Shown here piece after piece: positions 51,415 through 59,688 of a stretch of DNA of 64,000 nt; the first letter of the stretch is position 1; each line of letters starts with the position of its first letter. A program made the position numbers and the translations under genes. The notes under the pieces were generated by a model. It searched no databases and had not been told where the DNA came from. It was given only the letters and a program-made list of their open reading frames with translations. This stretch comes from Confluentibacter lentus (GTDB taxonomy: Bacteria; Bacteroidota; Bacteroidia; Flavobacteriales; Flavobacteriaceae): assembly GCF_002806995.1 (NCBI RefSeq), contig NZ_NIHE01000008.1:112107-176106 (forward strand). The letters are read 5' to 3'.

Positions 51415-52122
51415 ATGTTTAAAGTAAGTCCGTTAAGAAAAAGACAGTTTTTAGGAGGCATCATTGGATTGGTTTTGGGGATTTCAATTTTCTATTTTTT
51501 TACCAGGAAATCCTCAGAAACCTATATCTCTCTTGGTCCTATGAATGCAGGTCATGAGGATTTGTCTTGTTTCACATGCCACGCAGATGCTAAAGGGAAT
51601 CTTTGGCAGCAATTACAGTCAAATATCTCCCATGCTGTTGGTGCCAGAAAAGATGGCGTTGACTTCGGGACACAAGATGTTACTCTAAACAATTGTTTGG
51701 GATGCCATGACAGGCCCAATGACCGTCATCCAAATTACCGCTTTTCAGAACCTCGTTTTAAGGAAGCTGTAAAGAAAATAGATGCCAGAACATGTATTAC
51801 TTGCCATTCTGAACATCATTCAGAACGTGTTACGGTAGCTTCCATAGATTACTGTATGAATTGCCATCAAAAATTAGAAGTAGAGAATGATCCACTGGAT
51901 ATAGATCATAAAACACTCATTGCCAACGAAGAATGGTTTACATGTATCCAATGCCATGATTTCCATGGTAACCACACCTATAAAGTGCCAACCAAACTAA
52001 AGGACACGATTCCAATGAAAACGATTCAGGATTATTTCAAAGGAAGCGAAGATCCTTATGGAACCAATAAAAAATATATTGGTTTGTCCCAAGATGAATG
52101 GTTGAAGTCCCTAGAAAAATAA
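51415..52122 (+). CDS. Membrane-anchored pentaheme cytochrome c
   Basis: Periplasmic multiheme protein of 235 residues. An N-terminal helix (about 12-30) anchors it. Five CxxCH sites are visible: CFTCH (52), CLGCH (94), CITCH (127), CMNCH (147) and CIQCH (177). Additional histidines (GHEDL, ISHAVG, DRHPNYRF, EHHSERV, DIDHKT, DFHGNHTY) can supply distal ligands. The overall look is of NapC/NirT-like or cytochrome c7-like carriers. It ends the electron-transfer operon 22 bp after the reductase. Its final acceptor is unknown; no catalytic nitrite reductase of the NrfA type is encoded nearby. Confidence 0.88.
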   Translation: MFKVSPLRKRQFLGGIIGLVLGISIFYFFTRKSSETYISLGPMNAGHEDLSCFTCHADAKGNLWQQLQSNISHAVGARKDGVDFGTQDVTLNNCLGCHDRPNDRHPNYRFSEPRFKEAVKKIDARTCITCHSEHHSERVTVASIDYCMNCHQKLEVENDPLDIDHKTLIANEEWFTCIQCHDFHGNHTYKVPTKLKDTIPMKTIQDYFKGSEDPYGTNKKYIGLSQDEWLKSLEK

Positions 52123-52326
52123 TTATCCCTTATTTATTTTAGTAAAACTAAGTAATCAAACAAAATATACTTAGAAAAATCAGTATTTAAATTCAGAACT
52201 AAATTCGATTTAATTATTTGTTTATTAGATTATTATGTAATAAACCTATTTTTTTGCAGGTATTTTAGTGGTTTAAAAAGTTATTTTTTAATGGTTATAA
52301 TCATATAAATTATTTTAAACTACTTA

Positions 52327-52356
52327 TATATTTGTAAAAAATAAGTATAAATACTT
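52327..52356 (+). promoter_or_regulatory. nrtA promoter: -7 TATATTTG followed by box AAGTA-TAAA-TACTT
   Basis: The -7 element (52327-52334) is followed 9 bp later by the palindrome (52343-52356), as at the globin gene. A TACTT half-site at 52321-52325 precedes the -7. The rest of the 257-bp gap (52123-52379) is A/T-rich, with one wider CTAAGTA...TACTTAG pair near 52148-52175. Confidence 0.65.
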
Positions 52357-52379
52357 AGTTAACTTAAAATATTCAAAAA

Positions 52380-53753
52380 ATGAAAACACTAATTACAAAA
52401 GCATCATTACTTTTTTCTCTTTCTGTAGTGTTATTTTCTTGCGGTGGCAAAGCTGATAAGAAAGAAGCGGTAACAGAAACTGCTGTAGAAAGCAAATTAA
52501 CAATCGAAAAACCACAATTAACCTTTGGGTTTATTAAATTAACAGATATGGCGCCTTTGGCCATAGCTAAAGAAAAAGGTTTTTTTGAAGATGAAGGGTT
52601 GTTCGTTTCGGTAGAAGCGCAATCTAACTGGAAAAACGTATTGGATCGTGTGATTGACGGACAATTAGATGGTTCCCACATGTTGGCTGGACAGCCTATT
52701 GCAGCTGGTGCTGGTTTTGGTAGACAAGCTGAATTGGTAACGCCTTTTTCAATGGATTTAAATGGGAATGCCATTACCGTTTCAAACGATGTTTGGTCTA
52801 AAATGAAACCATATGTACCAGTTGATTCTGATGGTAAACCCATTCACCCCATCAAAGCAGATGCTTTAAAACCTGTAATTACACAATATAAAAATGCTGG
52901 GAAACCATTTAAAATGGGAATGGTATTTCCTGTGTCTACACACAATTATGAAATAAGATATTGGTTAGCAGCAGCCGGAATTAATCCAGGTATGTATACA
53001 GCAGATAATGTACAAGGTCAAATTGATGCCGAAGTTTTATTGTCTGTTACACCACCACCACAAATGCCAGCAACTTTAGAAGCAGGAACTATTTATGGGT
53101 ATTGCGTAGGTGAGCCTTGGAACCAACAAGCTGTTTTTAAAGGTATTGGTGTGCCTGTAGTTACCAATTATGATATATGGAAAAATAACCCAGAAAAGGT
53201 TTTTGTAATGACTAAAAAGTTTGTTGAGGAAAATCCGAATACCGCTATCGCCATTACAAAAGCATTGATTAGAGCTGGAAAATGGTTGGATGAGCCAAGC
53301 AATAGGGCTGAAGCAGTAAAAATATTATCGATGTCACAATACGTAGGTGCGGATGAAGCGGTTTTGGCAAACTCCATGACAGGAACTTTTGAATTTGAAA
53401 AAGGTGATAAACGTGACTTACCAGATTTCAACGTATTCTATAAATACAATGCAACGTATCCTTTCTATTCTGATGGTATTTGGTTTTTGACCCAAATGCG
53501 TCGTTGGGGACAAATTCCTGAAGCGAAACCAGCTGCATGGTACGAAGAAACCATTAAAAATATTTACCGCCCAGATATCTGGAAAAAGGCCGCTGATATG
53601 TTGGTGAAAGAAGGACACATGCCTGCTGCCGATGTGCCTAATACAGACGGGTATAAACCAGCAACAACAGACTTTATTGATGGTACCAAGTATGATGCTA
53701 AAGACCCTATTGGTTACATCAATAGCTTTAAAATCGGAAACAAGGATATATAA
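52380..53753 (+). CDS. nrtA: Nitrate ABC transporter substrate-binding lipoprotein
   Basis: Periplasm-facing binding protein of the NrtA/SsuA family, 457 residues. A lipoprotein signal ends in LFSCGG near residue 21. Family segments include [26 protein letters not shown] (near 50-75), [16 protein letters not shown] (near 97-112) and [14 protein letters not shown] (near 239). Nitrate rather than sulfonate is favoured by length, by the conserved GYCVGEPW region and by the surrounding nitrate genes. An FNR-like box precedes it, and permease and ATPase genes follow. Confidence 0.92.
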   Translation: MKTLITKASLLFSLSVVLFSCGGKADKKEAVTETAVESKLTIEKPQLTFGFIKLTDMAPLAIAKEKGFFEDEGLFVSVEAQSNWKNVLDRVIDGQLDGSHMLAGQPIAAGAGFGRQAELVTPFSMDLNGNAITVSNDVWSKMKPYVPVDSDGKPIHPIKADALKPVITQYKNAGKPFKMGMVFPVSTHNYEIRYWLAAAGINPGMYTADNVQGQIDAEVLLSVTPPPQMPATLEAGTIYGYCVGEPWNQQAVFKGIGVPVVTNYDIWKNNPEKVFVMTKKFVEENPNTAIAITKALIRAGKWLDEPSNRAEAVKILSMSQYVGADEAVLANSMTGTFEFEKGDKRDLPDFNVFYKYNATYPFYSDGIWFLTQMRRWGQIPEAKPAAWYEETIKNIYRPDIWKKAADMLVKEGHMPAADVPNTDGYKPATTDFIDGTKYDAKDPIGYINSFKIGNKDI

Positions 53754-53782
53754 TTCTAATAAATAATTCAAACTTAAAAAAA

Positions 53783-54886
53783 ATGAAGCAGAGCATAACA
53801 TTAGGAAGCGTGACCAAGTTTATAGGTTTGGCAGGATTTTTAGAAACAATAAAAAATGTGTTTACAGGGAAGCTTGATAAAGAAGACTTAAAAAACATAT
53901 TTCGCAAAGTAATAATGCCCCTTGCTTCGGTTTTATTATTCTTTGCAGTGTGGTATTTGGGTGCTAATAAGCTTCATGAGATAGAGGCAGATCATTTAAT
54001 AAATAAAGCCTTGGTAGAGCAAGGTCCAGCGGAAGCCGAAAAACTAAGAGCATGTATTGCTTCTGGTGATAAATCATGTCAGCCAAACGCATTGCCATCA
54101 CCAGTACAAGTGTGGGGTGCTTATCAAACATTATTGGCAGATCATTATTTGATTAGTGCCGATAAGAAAGCATTTATAGAAAAAACGGCCGCAATTAATG
54201 AAAAACGTATTGCTAATGGTGAAAAACCTATCACTTATACGGGAAGACCATCATTTGTCGACCAAATCTTCACCAGTATCATTACGGTATTTGCAGGATT
54301 TTTATTGGCACTTTTCATTGCTGTTCCTATTGGAATAGTGATAGGCTTAAGTCCGACATTAAGAAGCTCCGTTAATTGGTTGATACAAATTTTTAAACCT
54401 GTATCGCCCGTAGTTTGGTTCTTATTGGTTTTTATGATTGTAAAAACATTCACTAAAAACTCCAGTTCAGATAGTGCTTTCATCATTTGTTTTATAAGTG
54501 TTGGCCTATGTTCTATGTGGGCAACATTAGTAAACACGGCTATGGGTGTTTCTTCGGTAGATAAAGATTACATCAATGTGGCTAAAGTGTTGAAGTTAGG
54601 ACCCATGCAAAAAGTATTCAAAGTGATATTGCCATCGTCATTACCATTAATTTTTACAGGACTTCGTATTACGTTGTCGGTGGCGTGGATGGTGCTTATT
54701 GCTATCGAACTCTTGGCTCAAAGTCCGGGATTAGGCTTGTTTGTTTGGGAGGAATTTCAAAATGGCGCAAATGATTCCAACTCAAAAATAATAGCAGCTA
54801 TGTTTGTTATTGGTCTGATCGGTTTTATGCTGGATAGAATTATGTTAACCATTCAAAAGATGGTATCGTTCAATAAAAATGATTGA
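53783..54886 (+). CDS. nrtB: Nitrate ABC transporter permease
   Basis: Inner membrane permease of the NrtB/SsuC family. After one helix (about 50-68), a soluble insertion of about 100 residues (75-175, with two cysteines in ACIASGDKSC) precedes the main helices. The EAA-type coupling loop is YINVAKVLKLGPMQKVFKVILPSSLPLIFTG near 255-290. Length 367 is longer than typical permeases (about 280) because of that insertion, which also occurs in other nitrate-type permeases. It lies 29 bp after nrtA. Confidence 0.92.
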   Translation: MKQSITLGSVTKFIGLAGFLETIKNVFTGKLDKEDLKNIFRKVIMPLASVLLFFAVWYLGANKLHEIEADHLINKALVEQGPAEAEKLRACIASGDKSCQPNALPSPVQVWGAYQTLLADHYLISADKKAFIEKTAAINEKRIANGEKPITYTGRPSFVDQIFTSIITVFAGFLLALFIAVPIGIVIGLSPTLRSSVNWLIQIFKPVSPVVWFLLVFMIVKTFTKNSSSDSAFIICFISVGLCSMWATLVNTAMGVSSVDKDYINVAKVLKLGPMQKVFKVILPSSLPLIFTGLRITLSVAWMVLIAIELLAQSPGLGLFVWEEFQNGANDSNSKIIAAMFVIGLIGFMLDRIMLTIQKMVSFNKND

Positions 54887-54981
54887 TTTTAGAAATGTGT
54901 TTAATTGTGGAATTGTTTAATCGTTTATGCGTCATTAACAAATCAACAAATACACGAATCAACGAATAAACAGAAAAGGAA

Positions 54982-55821
54982 ATGGCATACTTAGAATTAA
55001 ATAATATTTACAAAACCTACGGACAAGGAGACAACATAACCGAGGTGCTTTCCAATATCAACCTAACGATTGAGGAAGGCGAGTTTGTGGCGATTGTAGG
55101 GTTTACAGGAAGCGGCAAGACCACATTGGTCAATCTTATAAACGGCTTGTTAGAACCAACAAAAGGCGAGGTATTGTTTAAAGGCGAGCCTGTTATTGGA
55201 ACCAGTCATGAGCGCGGTGTTATTTTTCAAAACTATTCATTGCTGCCTTGGTTAACGGTTGGTCAAAATGTATATATGGCGGTAAAAGAAGCATTTCCTA
55301 AGAAAAGCAAATCAGACTTACAAGCTATTGTTGCCGAATACGTAGACATGGTAAACTTAACACCAGCAATAAACAAACGCCCGAAGGAATTATCTGGGGG
55401 GATGCGCCAAAGGGTTTCGGTTGCTAGGGCATTGGCCATGAAACCGGAGATGATTATTATGGACGAGCCTTTAGGGGCATTAGATGCATTAACCCGTGGC
55501 AATTTACAGGATGAAATCTTGAGAATTTGGGGTAAAGATAAACGCACGGCTTTATTGATTACCAATGATGTAGATGAGGGTATTTATATGGCAGATCGGA
55601 TTATTCCCTTACGTCCAGGACCAAGAGCAACTTTAGGACCAGAATTTAAAATAGATATTGAACGCCCAAGGGATAAAACCGCTTTAAACGATAACCCTAA
55701 TTTTAAAAAGACACGTAACGCCATCATCGAATATTTAATGGATATAGGAAACGAACGTAAATCCCAAATACAGAAGGAATATGCTTTGCCAGATGTAGCG
55801 CCTAAGAGTTTTGTTTGGTAA
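54982..55821 (+). CDS. nrtC: Nitrate ABC transporter ATP-binding subunit with altered H-loop
   Basis: ATPase of 279 residues. Walker A is GFTGSGKTT (near 40), the signature LSGGMRQR (near 137) and Walker [13 protein letters not shown] (near 159). The switch (H-loop) residue, His in nearly all ABC ATPases, is Asn195 in [10 protein letters not shown]. Unlike cyanobacterial NrtC there is no C-terminal solute-binding-like domain. It must pair with the next gene's ATPase. A G-poor leader similar to that of nirD lies in the 95-bp gap after nrtB. Confidence 0.9.
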   Translation: MAYLELNNIYKTYGQGDNITEVLSNINLTIEEGEFVAIVGFTGSGKTTLVNLINGLLEPTKGEVLFKGEPVIGTSHERGVIFQNYSLLPWLTVGQNVYMAVKEAFPKKSKSDLQAIVAEYVDMVNLTPAINKRPKELSGGMRQRVSVARALAMKPEMIIMDEPLGALDALTRGNLQDEILRIWGKDKRTALLITNDVDEGIYMADRIIPLRPGPRATLGPEFKIDIERPRDKTALNDNPNFKKTRNAIIEYLMDIGNERKSQIQKEYALPDVAPKSFVW

Positions 55822-55837
55822 CTAAAAAAAGAAAATT

Positions 55838-56674
55838 ATGAACACAACCATACTAGAAAATAATCAAACGCATGCGTATTCAGAAAATGGCATAGTATAC
55901 CCTTCCAGTGGCGTGATGTTGGATTTGGTACATCTCAAAAAAGTATATCCAACGCCAAAAGGCGATTACATTGTTTTGGAAGATTTGAACCTTCAAATTA
56001 TGAAGGAAGAGTTTGTGACCATCATTGGGCATTCTGGGTGTGGTAAAACAACCATGTTGTCTATGATTGCCGGACTTAACAATATCTCAGGAGGTGCTAT
56101 TTCAGTTTTGGGAAAACACATCAAAGGGCCAGGTCCTGATAGAGGTGTTATTTTTCAGTCACCTAGTTTAATGCCGTGGATGACAGCACTTGAAAATGTG
56201 TTGCTTGGAGTAAATCAAGTATTTCCGCATGTACCCAAATCGCAGCGTAGAGATATTGCTAAGTATTATTTGCAAAAAGTAGGGCTTGAGGATGCATTCA
56301 ATAAAAAAGCAACTGAACTTTCACAAGGTATGCAGCAACGTGTAGGCATCGCAAGAGCCTTCGCCATTAAACCAAAAGTATTATTGTTGGATGAGCCCTT
56401 CGGCATGTTGGATTCATTAACCAGAGGTGAACTTCAGGATATTCTTATTGAAATCTGGAACAAAGAAAAAATCACTGCTGTTATGATTACCCACGATGTT
56501 GATGAAGCCATTTTTTTAGCGGATAGGGTGGTGATGATGACTAGTGGACCAAAAGCCAAAATAGGTGACATTTTAAACATCGATTTTGAACGGCCTAGAA
56601 CTCGAAAATCGGTTTTGGATCACGACGACTATTATAAATACAGAAAGCATCTTATAGACTTTTTAGAACATTAA
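55838..56674 (+). CDS. nrtD: Nitrate ABC transporter ATP-binding subunit
   Basis: Second ATPase of the importer, 278 residues. Walker A GHSGCGKTT (near 66), Walker B VLLLDEPFGMLD and H-loop His219 in MITHDVDEA are intact. The signature is changed to L161-SQGM, compared with LSGGM in its partner. Together with the partner's altered H-loop this predicts one competent and one degenerate ATP site. It lies 16 bp after the first ATPase gene. A 25-residue N-terminal extension precedes the conserved domain. Confidence 0.92.
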   Translation: MNTTILENNQTHAYSENGIVYPSSGVMLDLVHLKKVYPTPKGDYIVLEDLNLQIMKEEFVTIIGHSGCGKTTMLSMIAGLNNISGGAISVLGKHIKGPGPDRGVIFQSPSLMPWMTALENVLLGVNQVFPHVPKSQRRDIAKYYLQKVGLEDAFNKKATELSQGMQQRVGIARAFAIKPKVLLLDEPFGMLDSLTRGELQDILIEIWNKEKITAVMITHDVDEAIFLADRVVMMTSGPKAKIGDILNIDFERPRTRKSVLDHDDYYKYRKHLIDFLEH

Positions 56675-56773
56675 AAAGCATGATAATTATCATAAAACTA
56701 AAAAATAACTACCTATACATTAGCTAAAAAACTAACTCAAAAACAATCAAATAATTAACTTAAAATCAAACAA

Positions 56774-58030
56774 ATGAAAAAACAATATCTTTTAGTATGC
56801 ATGTTGGCAGGGATAGTTCAATTTGCAAATGCACAATTTTCACTTGATGGTGAATTCAGACCACGAACAGAGTACCGCCATGGTTTTGGGACATTGATTC
56901 CAGATGCAGCAGATGCGGGTTTTGGTATTTCAACCAGAATACGTTTAAACGCAGGTTATGCAACTGAATCCTATAAATTTTACTTAAGCTTACAAGATGT
57001 GATGGTTTGGGGTGAAAACAGACAAATTTTACCTTATGACCAAAATAATTCCTTTGCGGTTTTTGAAGCTTGGGGAGAACTTGCTTTAGGGTCTGGGTTT
57101 TCTACAAAATTAGGACGACAAATCATTTCTTATGATGATGAACGTATTTTTGGGGGGTTAGATTGGGCACAGCAAGCACGTAACCATGATGCCGCATTAA
57201 TTCAATACAGAAAAGATAAATTTATGCTAGATGTGGCCTTGGCTTTTAGCCAGGATTATTCAGATCCCACAGGATTCCGTTCCGCAAGCACTGTTTATAA
57301 CACTACTGGATTCTTCACCTATAAAACCATGCAATATGCTTATTTAAAACAGTCTTGGGAAAACCTTTCTGGTAGCTTATTATTATTGAATAATGGCTTT
57401 CAAAAATTTGAAGTTGATGGGGTTACGCCAGATGGAGTAAATAGTTTACAAACTTTGGGGACACATTTAGATTATAAAAAAGGAAGTTTTGGTGTCGCTG
57501 CTAATGCATTCATTCAAACAGGAGACCAAATAAAAGGAGCTTATCTTTTAGGTTTGGATTTTAGTTATAAAGCATCTCCTAAAGTTGGTTTGGGTGCTGG
57601 TATCGAAATCATCAGCGGTAACGATCCAACATCCACTAAAAATGAGTCGTTCTTCCCATTATATGGCACCAACCACAAATTCAATGGTTTTATGGATTAC
57701 TTCTATGTAGGTAACCATGCCAATACTGTTGGGTTATTTGATGTTCACGTTAGTGCCAACTTTACATTCAGCGAAACGTCTAGTTTAATGATCAAAGCAC
57801 TTAACTTTAGTGGTGAACAAGAACTAGCAAGTGGCGAAAAATCCTTGGGCACGGAAGTAGATTTAGTATATACAAAGAAATTTAAAGGGTATAGTTTGGT
57901 ATTAGGTTACTCTCACATGTTTGCTGCCGATGGCATGTATGAGTTAAAAGGGGTCACCGAAGCGAATGCATCAGATACTCAAAACTGGGCATGGGCTATG
58001 TTGGTTGTAAAGCCTAAGTTTTTAAATTAA
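56774..58030 (+). CDS. Alginate-export-like outer membrane porin
   Basis: Outer membrane beta-barrel of 418 residues. A Sec signal peptide ends near residue 20 (ANAQF). The mature part has alternating hydrophobic/polar strands with the family opening FSLDGEFRPRTEYRHGFGTL and LGRQIISYDDERIFGGLDWAQQARNHDAALIQYR (about 115-150). It lies 99 bp after the nitrate ATPases and before a strong terminator, so it probably belongs to the same regulon and passes nitrate, or another anion, through the outer membrane. Direct substrate evidence is lacking. Confidence 0.88.
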   Translation: MKKQYLLVCMLAGIVQFANAQFSLDGEFRPRTEYRHGFGTLIPDAADAGFGISTRIRLNAGYATESYKFYLSLQDVMVWGENRQILPYDQNNSFAVFEAWGELALGSGFSTKLGRQIISYDDERIFGGLDWAQQARNHDAALIQYRKDKFMLDVALAFSQDYSDPTGFRSASTVYNTTGFFTYKTMQYAYLKQSWENLSGSLLLLNNGFQKFEVDGVTPDGVNSLQTLGTHLDYKKGSFGVAANAFIQTGDQIKGAYLLGLDFSYKASPKVGLGAGIEIISGNDPTSTKNESFFPLYGTNHKFNGFMDYFYVGNHANTVGLFDVHVSANFTFSETSSLMIKALNFSGEQELASGEKSLGTEVDLVYTKKFKGYSLVLGYSHMFAADGMYELKGVTEANASDTQNWAWAMLVVKPKFLN

Positions 58031-58088
58031 AATTCTTTAATCTGTTCATAGTTAAATAATTTTATTGGTCAAAAGTGTTTAAATGTTG

Positions 58089-58117
58089 AGGATCCCGCGA
58101 AAGCGGGATTCTTTTTT
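58089..58117 (+). terminator. Rho-independent terminator after the porin
   Basis: AGGATCCCGC-GAAA-GCGGGATTCT with one G-T pair, followed by a T-run, 59 bp after the porin stop. It ends the nitrate transport operon. Confidence 0.85.
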
Positions 58118-58118
58118 A

Positions 58119-58228
58119 CGTCATTGCGAACGCAGGTATTACGTCATTACGAACGCAGTGAAGTAATCCCACTAATTAAAACTCAAAATAAAAAGATTGC
58201 TTCAGTCGTTCCTTCTTAGCAATGACGA
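58119..58228. repeat. Dispersed CGTCATTGCGAACGCAG element, hairpin form
   Basis: Two tandem left arms (58119-58135; 58141-58170, ending in GAAGTAATCCC) face a right arm (58195-58228) that ends in AGCAATGACG. It matches the unit inserted into pabB. A partial copy is at 59621-59637. Confidence 0.8.
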
Positions 58229-58239
58229 TTTTATTCTGA

Positions 58240-59526
58240 TTAGTTTTTAGCTTCAGGGACAAAATTGCCATAAATAGCATCCCTAAATTTTTTATGTAAT
58301 TGGATTTGATCGTATGGTGATAATTGTACAAACATCACCACTGTCATATCATTTACGGGGTCGCCAATGAATAAGGTGCTAAAAGCGCCATCCCAGAAAA
58401 ACTCGCCCACAACACCATTGTTTTCTTCAGCATCAACAGGAGGTGCTACTCTCACACCAAAATTAACTCCAAACCCCATTTGCCCTCTATCTGGAAGCCA
58501 CATACGTTCTTTGATGCTCTCATCCAACTGATTCGTTCGCATTAATTTTACAGTTTCGGGTTTTAATATCGTCACACCATTTAGAGAGCCTTCATTAATT
58601 AACATTTGTCCAAATTTCTGATAGTCATCAAGTGTAGAAGTCAGTCCTAAGGCACCTCGATTTAATGGCCATTTATAATAATTTAAAATTTGGGTGATGG
58701 TGTCTGGCATCCTCGTCATTTCTTTTGTTTCACGATTGTAATTATAAGTGGCGGCAAACCTATACCTATCTTTTTCAGGAATAAAATATCTGGTTTCATT
58801 CATTCCTAACGGATCTAATACATTTTCTCTTAAGTATTGTTCAAAAGGGATTCCCGAAATTCGCTCTATTAAAAAAGCCTGAACATCTACCGATACACCA
58901 TAAGCCCATCTCGTTCCTGGTTGAAAAGCCAATGGTTGCTTTCCTAATTTTTCTGCCATTTCTTGTAACGTGTTTTCCTTATTAGTTGGGTCGTCCTTTC
59001 CTTGTAAGCGAGGTACACCCGGCATGCGTCCTTCAAAACCTGCGGTATATCTTGTAATATCACGAATCGTGATAGGTCTTTTCAAAGGTTCTAGAAGGAC
59101 TTTTTTATTGATGCTATCATAGCCAGCATATACTTGCATATTTTCGAATTCTGGGGCATATTTTGTAAGTGGGTCATCTAATTTGAACGCCCCTTTTTCA
59201 TATAAAGTCATAAGTGCTACGCCAACAATCGGTTTTGTCATGGAATAAATACGCACAATGGTATTTCTGCTCATGGGAATGCTGTCTTCACGATCTGCAT
59301 AACCAAATTGAGCATAATGTACTTCTTTATCTTTCTCAAAAATTAGGGTGGATATACCTGCGACTTTACCTTCATCTATAAAACTTTTTAAGGTAGAATC
59401 AATACGTTTTTTAACGGTTTCGTTAATGAATGCGGTGGTTTCGGATTGCTCGCTTTTGGTTTCTGTTTTTTTACAACTGTAATTTAAAAACAGGATTGCA
59501 GATAGCAATAAAATAGATTTATTCAT
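58240..59526 (-). CDS. Serine hydrolase, class C beta-lactamase-like lipoprotein
   Basis: Lipid-anchored periplasmic or surface hydrolase of 428 residues; the signal ends at NYSC (residues 15-18). The catalytic SxxK is S95-MTK in IYSMTKPIVG. The second motif tyrosine is in RWAYGVSVD near 220. Members are esterases, peptidases or D-amino acid hydrolases; true beta-lactamase activity should not be assumed. All catalytic motifs are present, unlike the related gene at 61809. It is transcribed alone on the minus strand. Confidence 0.9.
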   Translation of the reverse strand: MNKSILLLSAILFLNYSCKKTETKSEQSETTAFINETVKKRIDSTLKSFIDEGKVAGISTLIFEKDKEVHYAQFGYADREDSIPMSRNTIVRIYSMTKPIVGVALMTLYEKGAFKLDDPLTKYAPEFENMQVYAGYDSINKKVLLEPLKRPITIRDITRYTAGFEGRMPGVPRLQGKDDPTNKENTLQEMAEKLGKQPLAFQPGTRWAYGVSVDVQAFLIERISGIPFEQYLRENVLDPLGMNETRYFIPEKDRYRFAATYNYNRETKEMTRMPDTITQILNYYKWPLNRGALGLTSTLDDYQKFGQMLINEGSLNGVTILKPETVKLMRTNQLDESIKERMWLPDRGQMGFGVNFGVRVAPPVDAEENNGVVGEFFWDGAFSTLFIGDPVNDMTVVMFVQLSPYDQIQLHKKFRDAIYGNFVPEAKN

Positions 59527-59620
59527 GGTGTTTAGTTTAATTGGTCCAGCATTTGGAAAAATAAAAATACATTATTTTAATTTCAGATAAAAAACCTTAA
59601 CATTTAGCGTAACAGATTTG

Positions 59621-59637
59621 TCATTGCGAACACGGTA
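59621..59637. repeat. Partial copy of the CGTCATTGCGAAC dispersed repeat
   Basis: TGTCATTGCGAACACGG matches the arm of the larger element at 58119-58228. It lies between the divergent hydrolase and YifB genes. Confidence 0.6.
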
Positions 59638-59688
59638 ATGAATAAAATTTAAAATACTTTTCTTACTTTTAAGCGATAAAATTCATGT

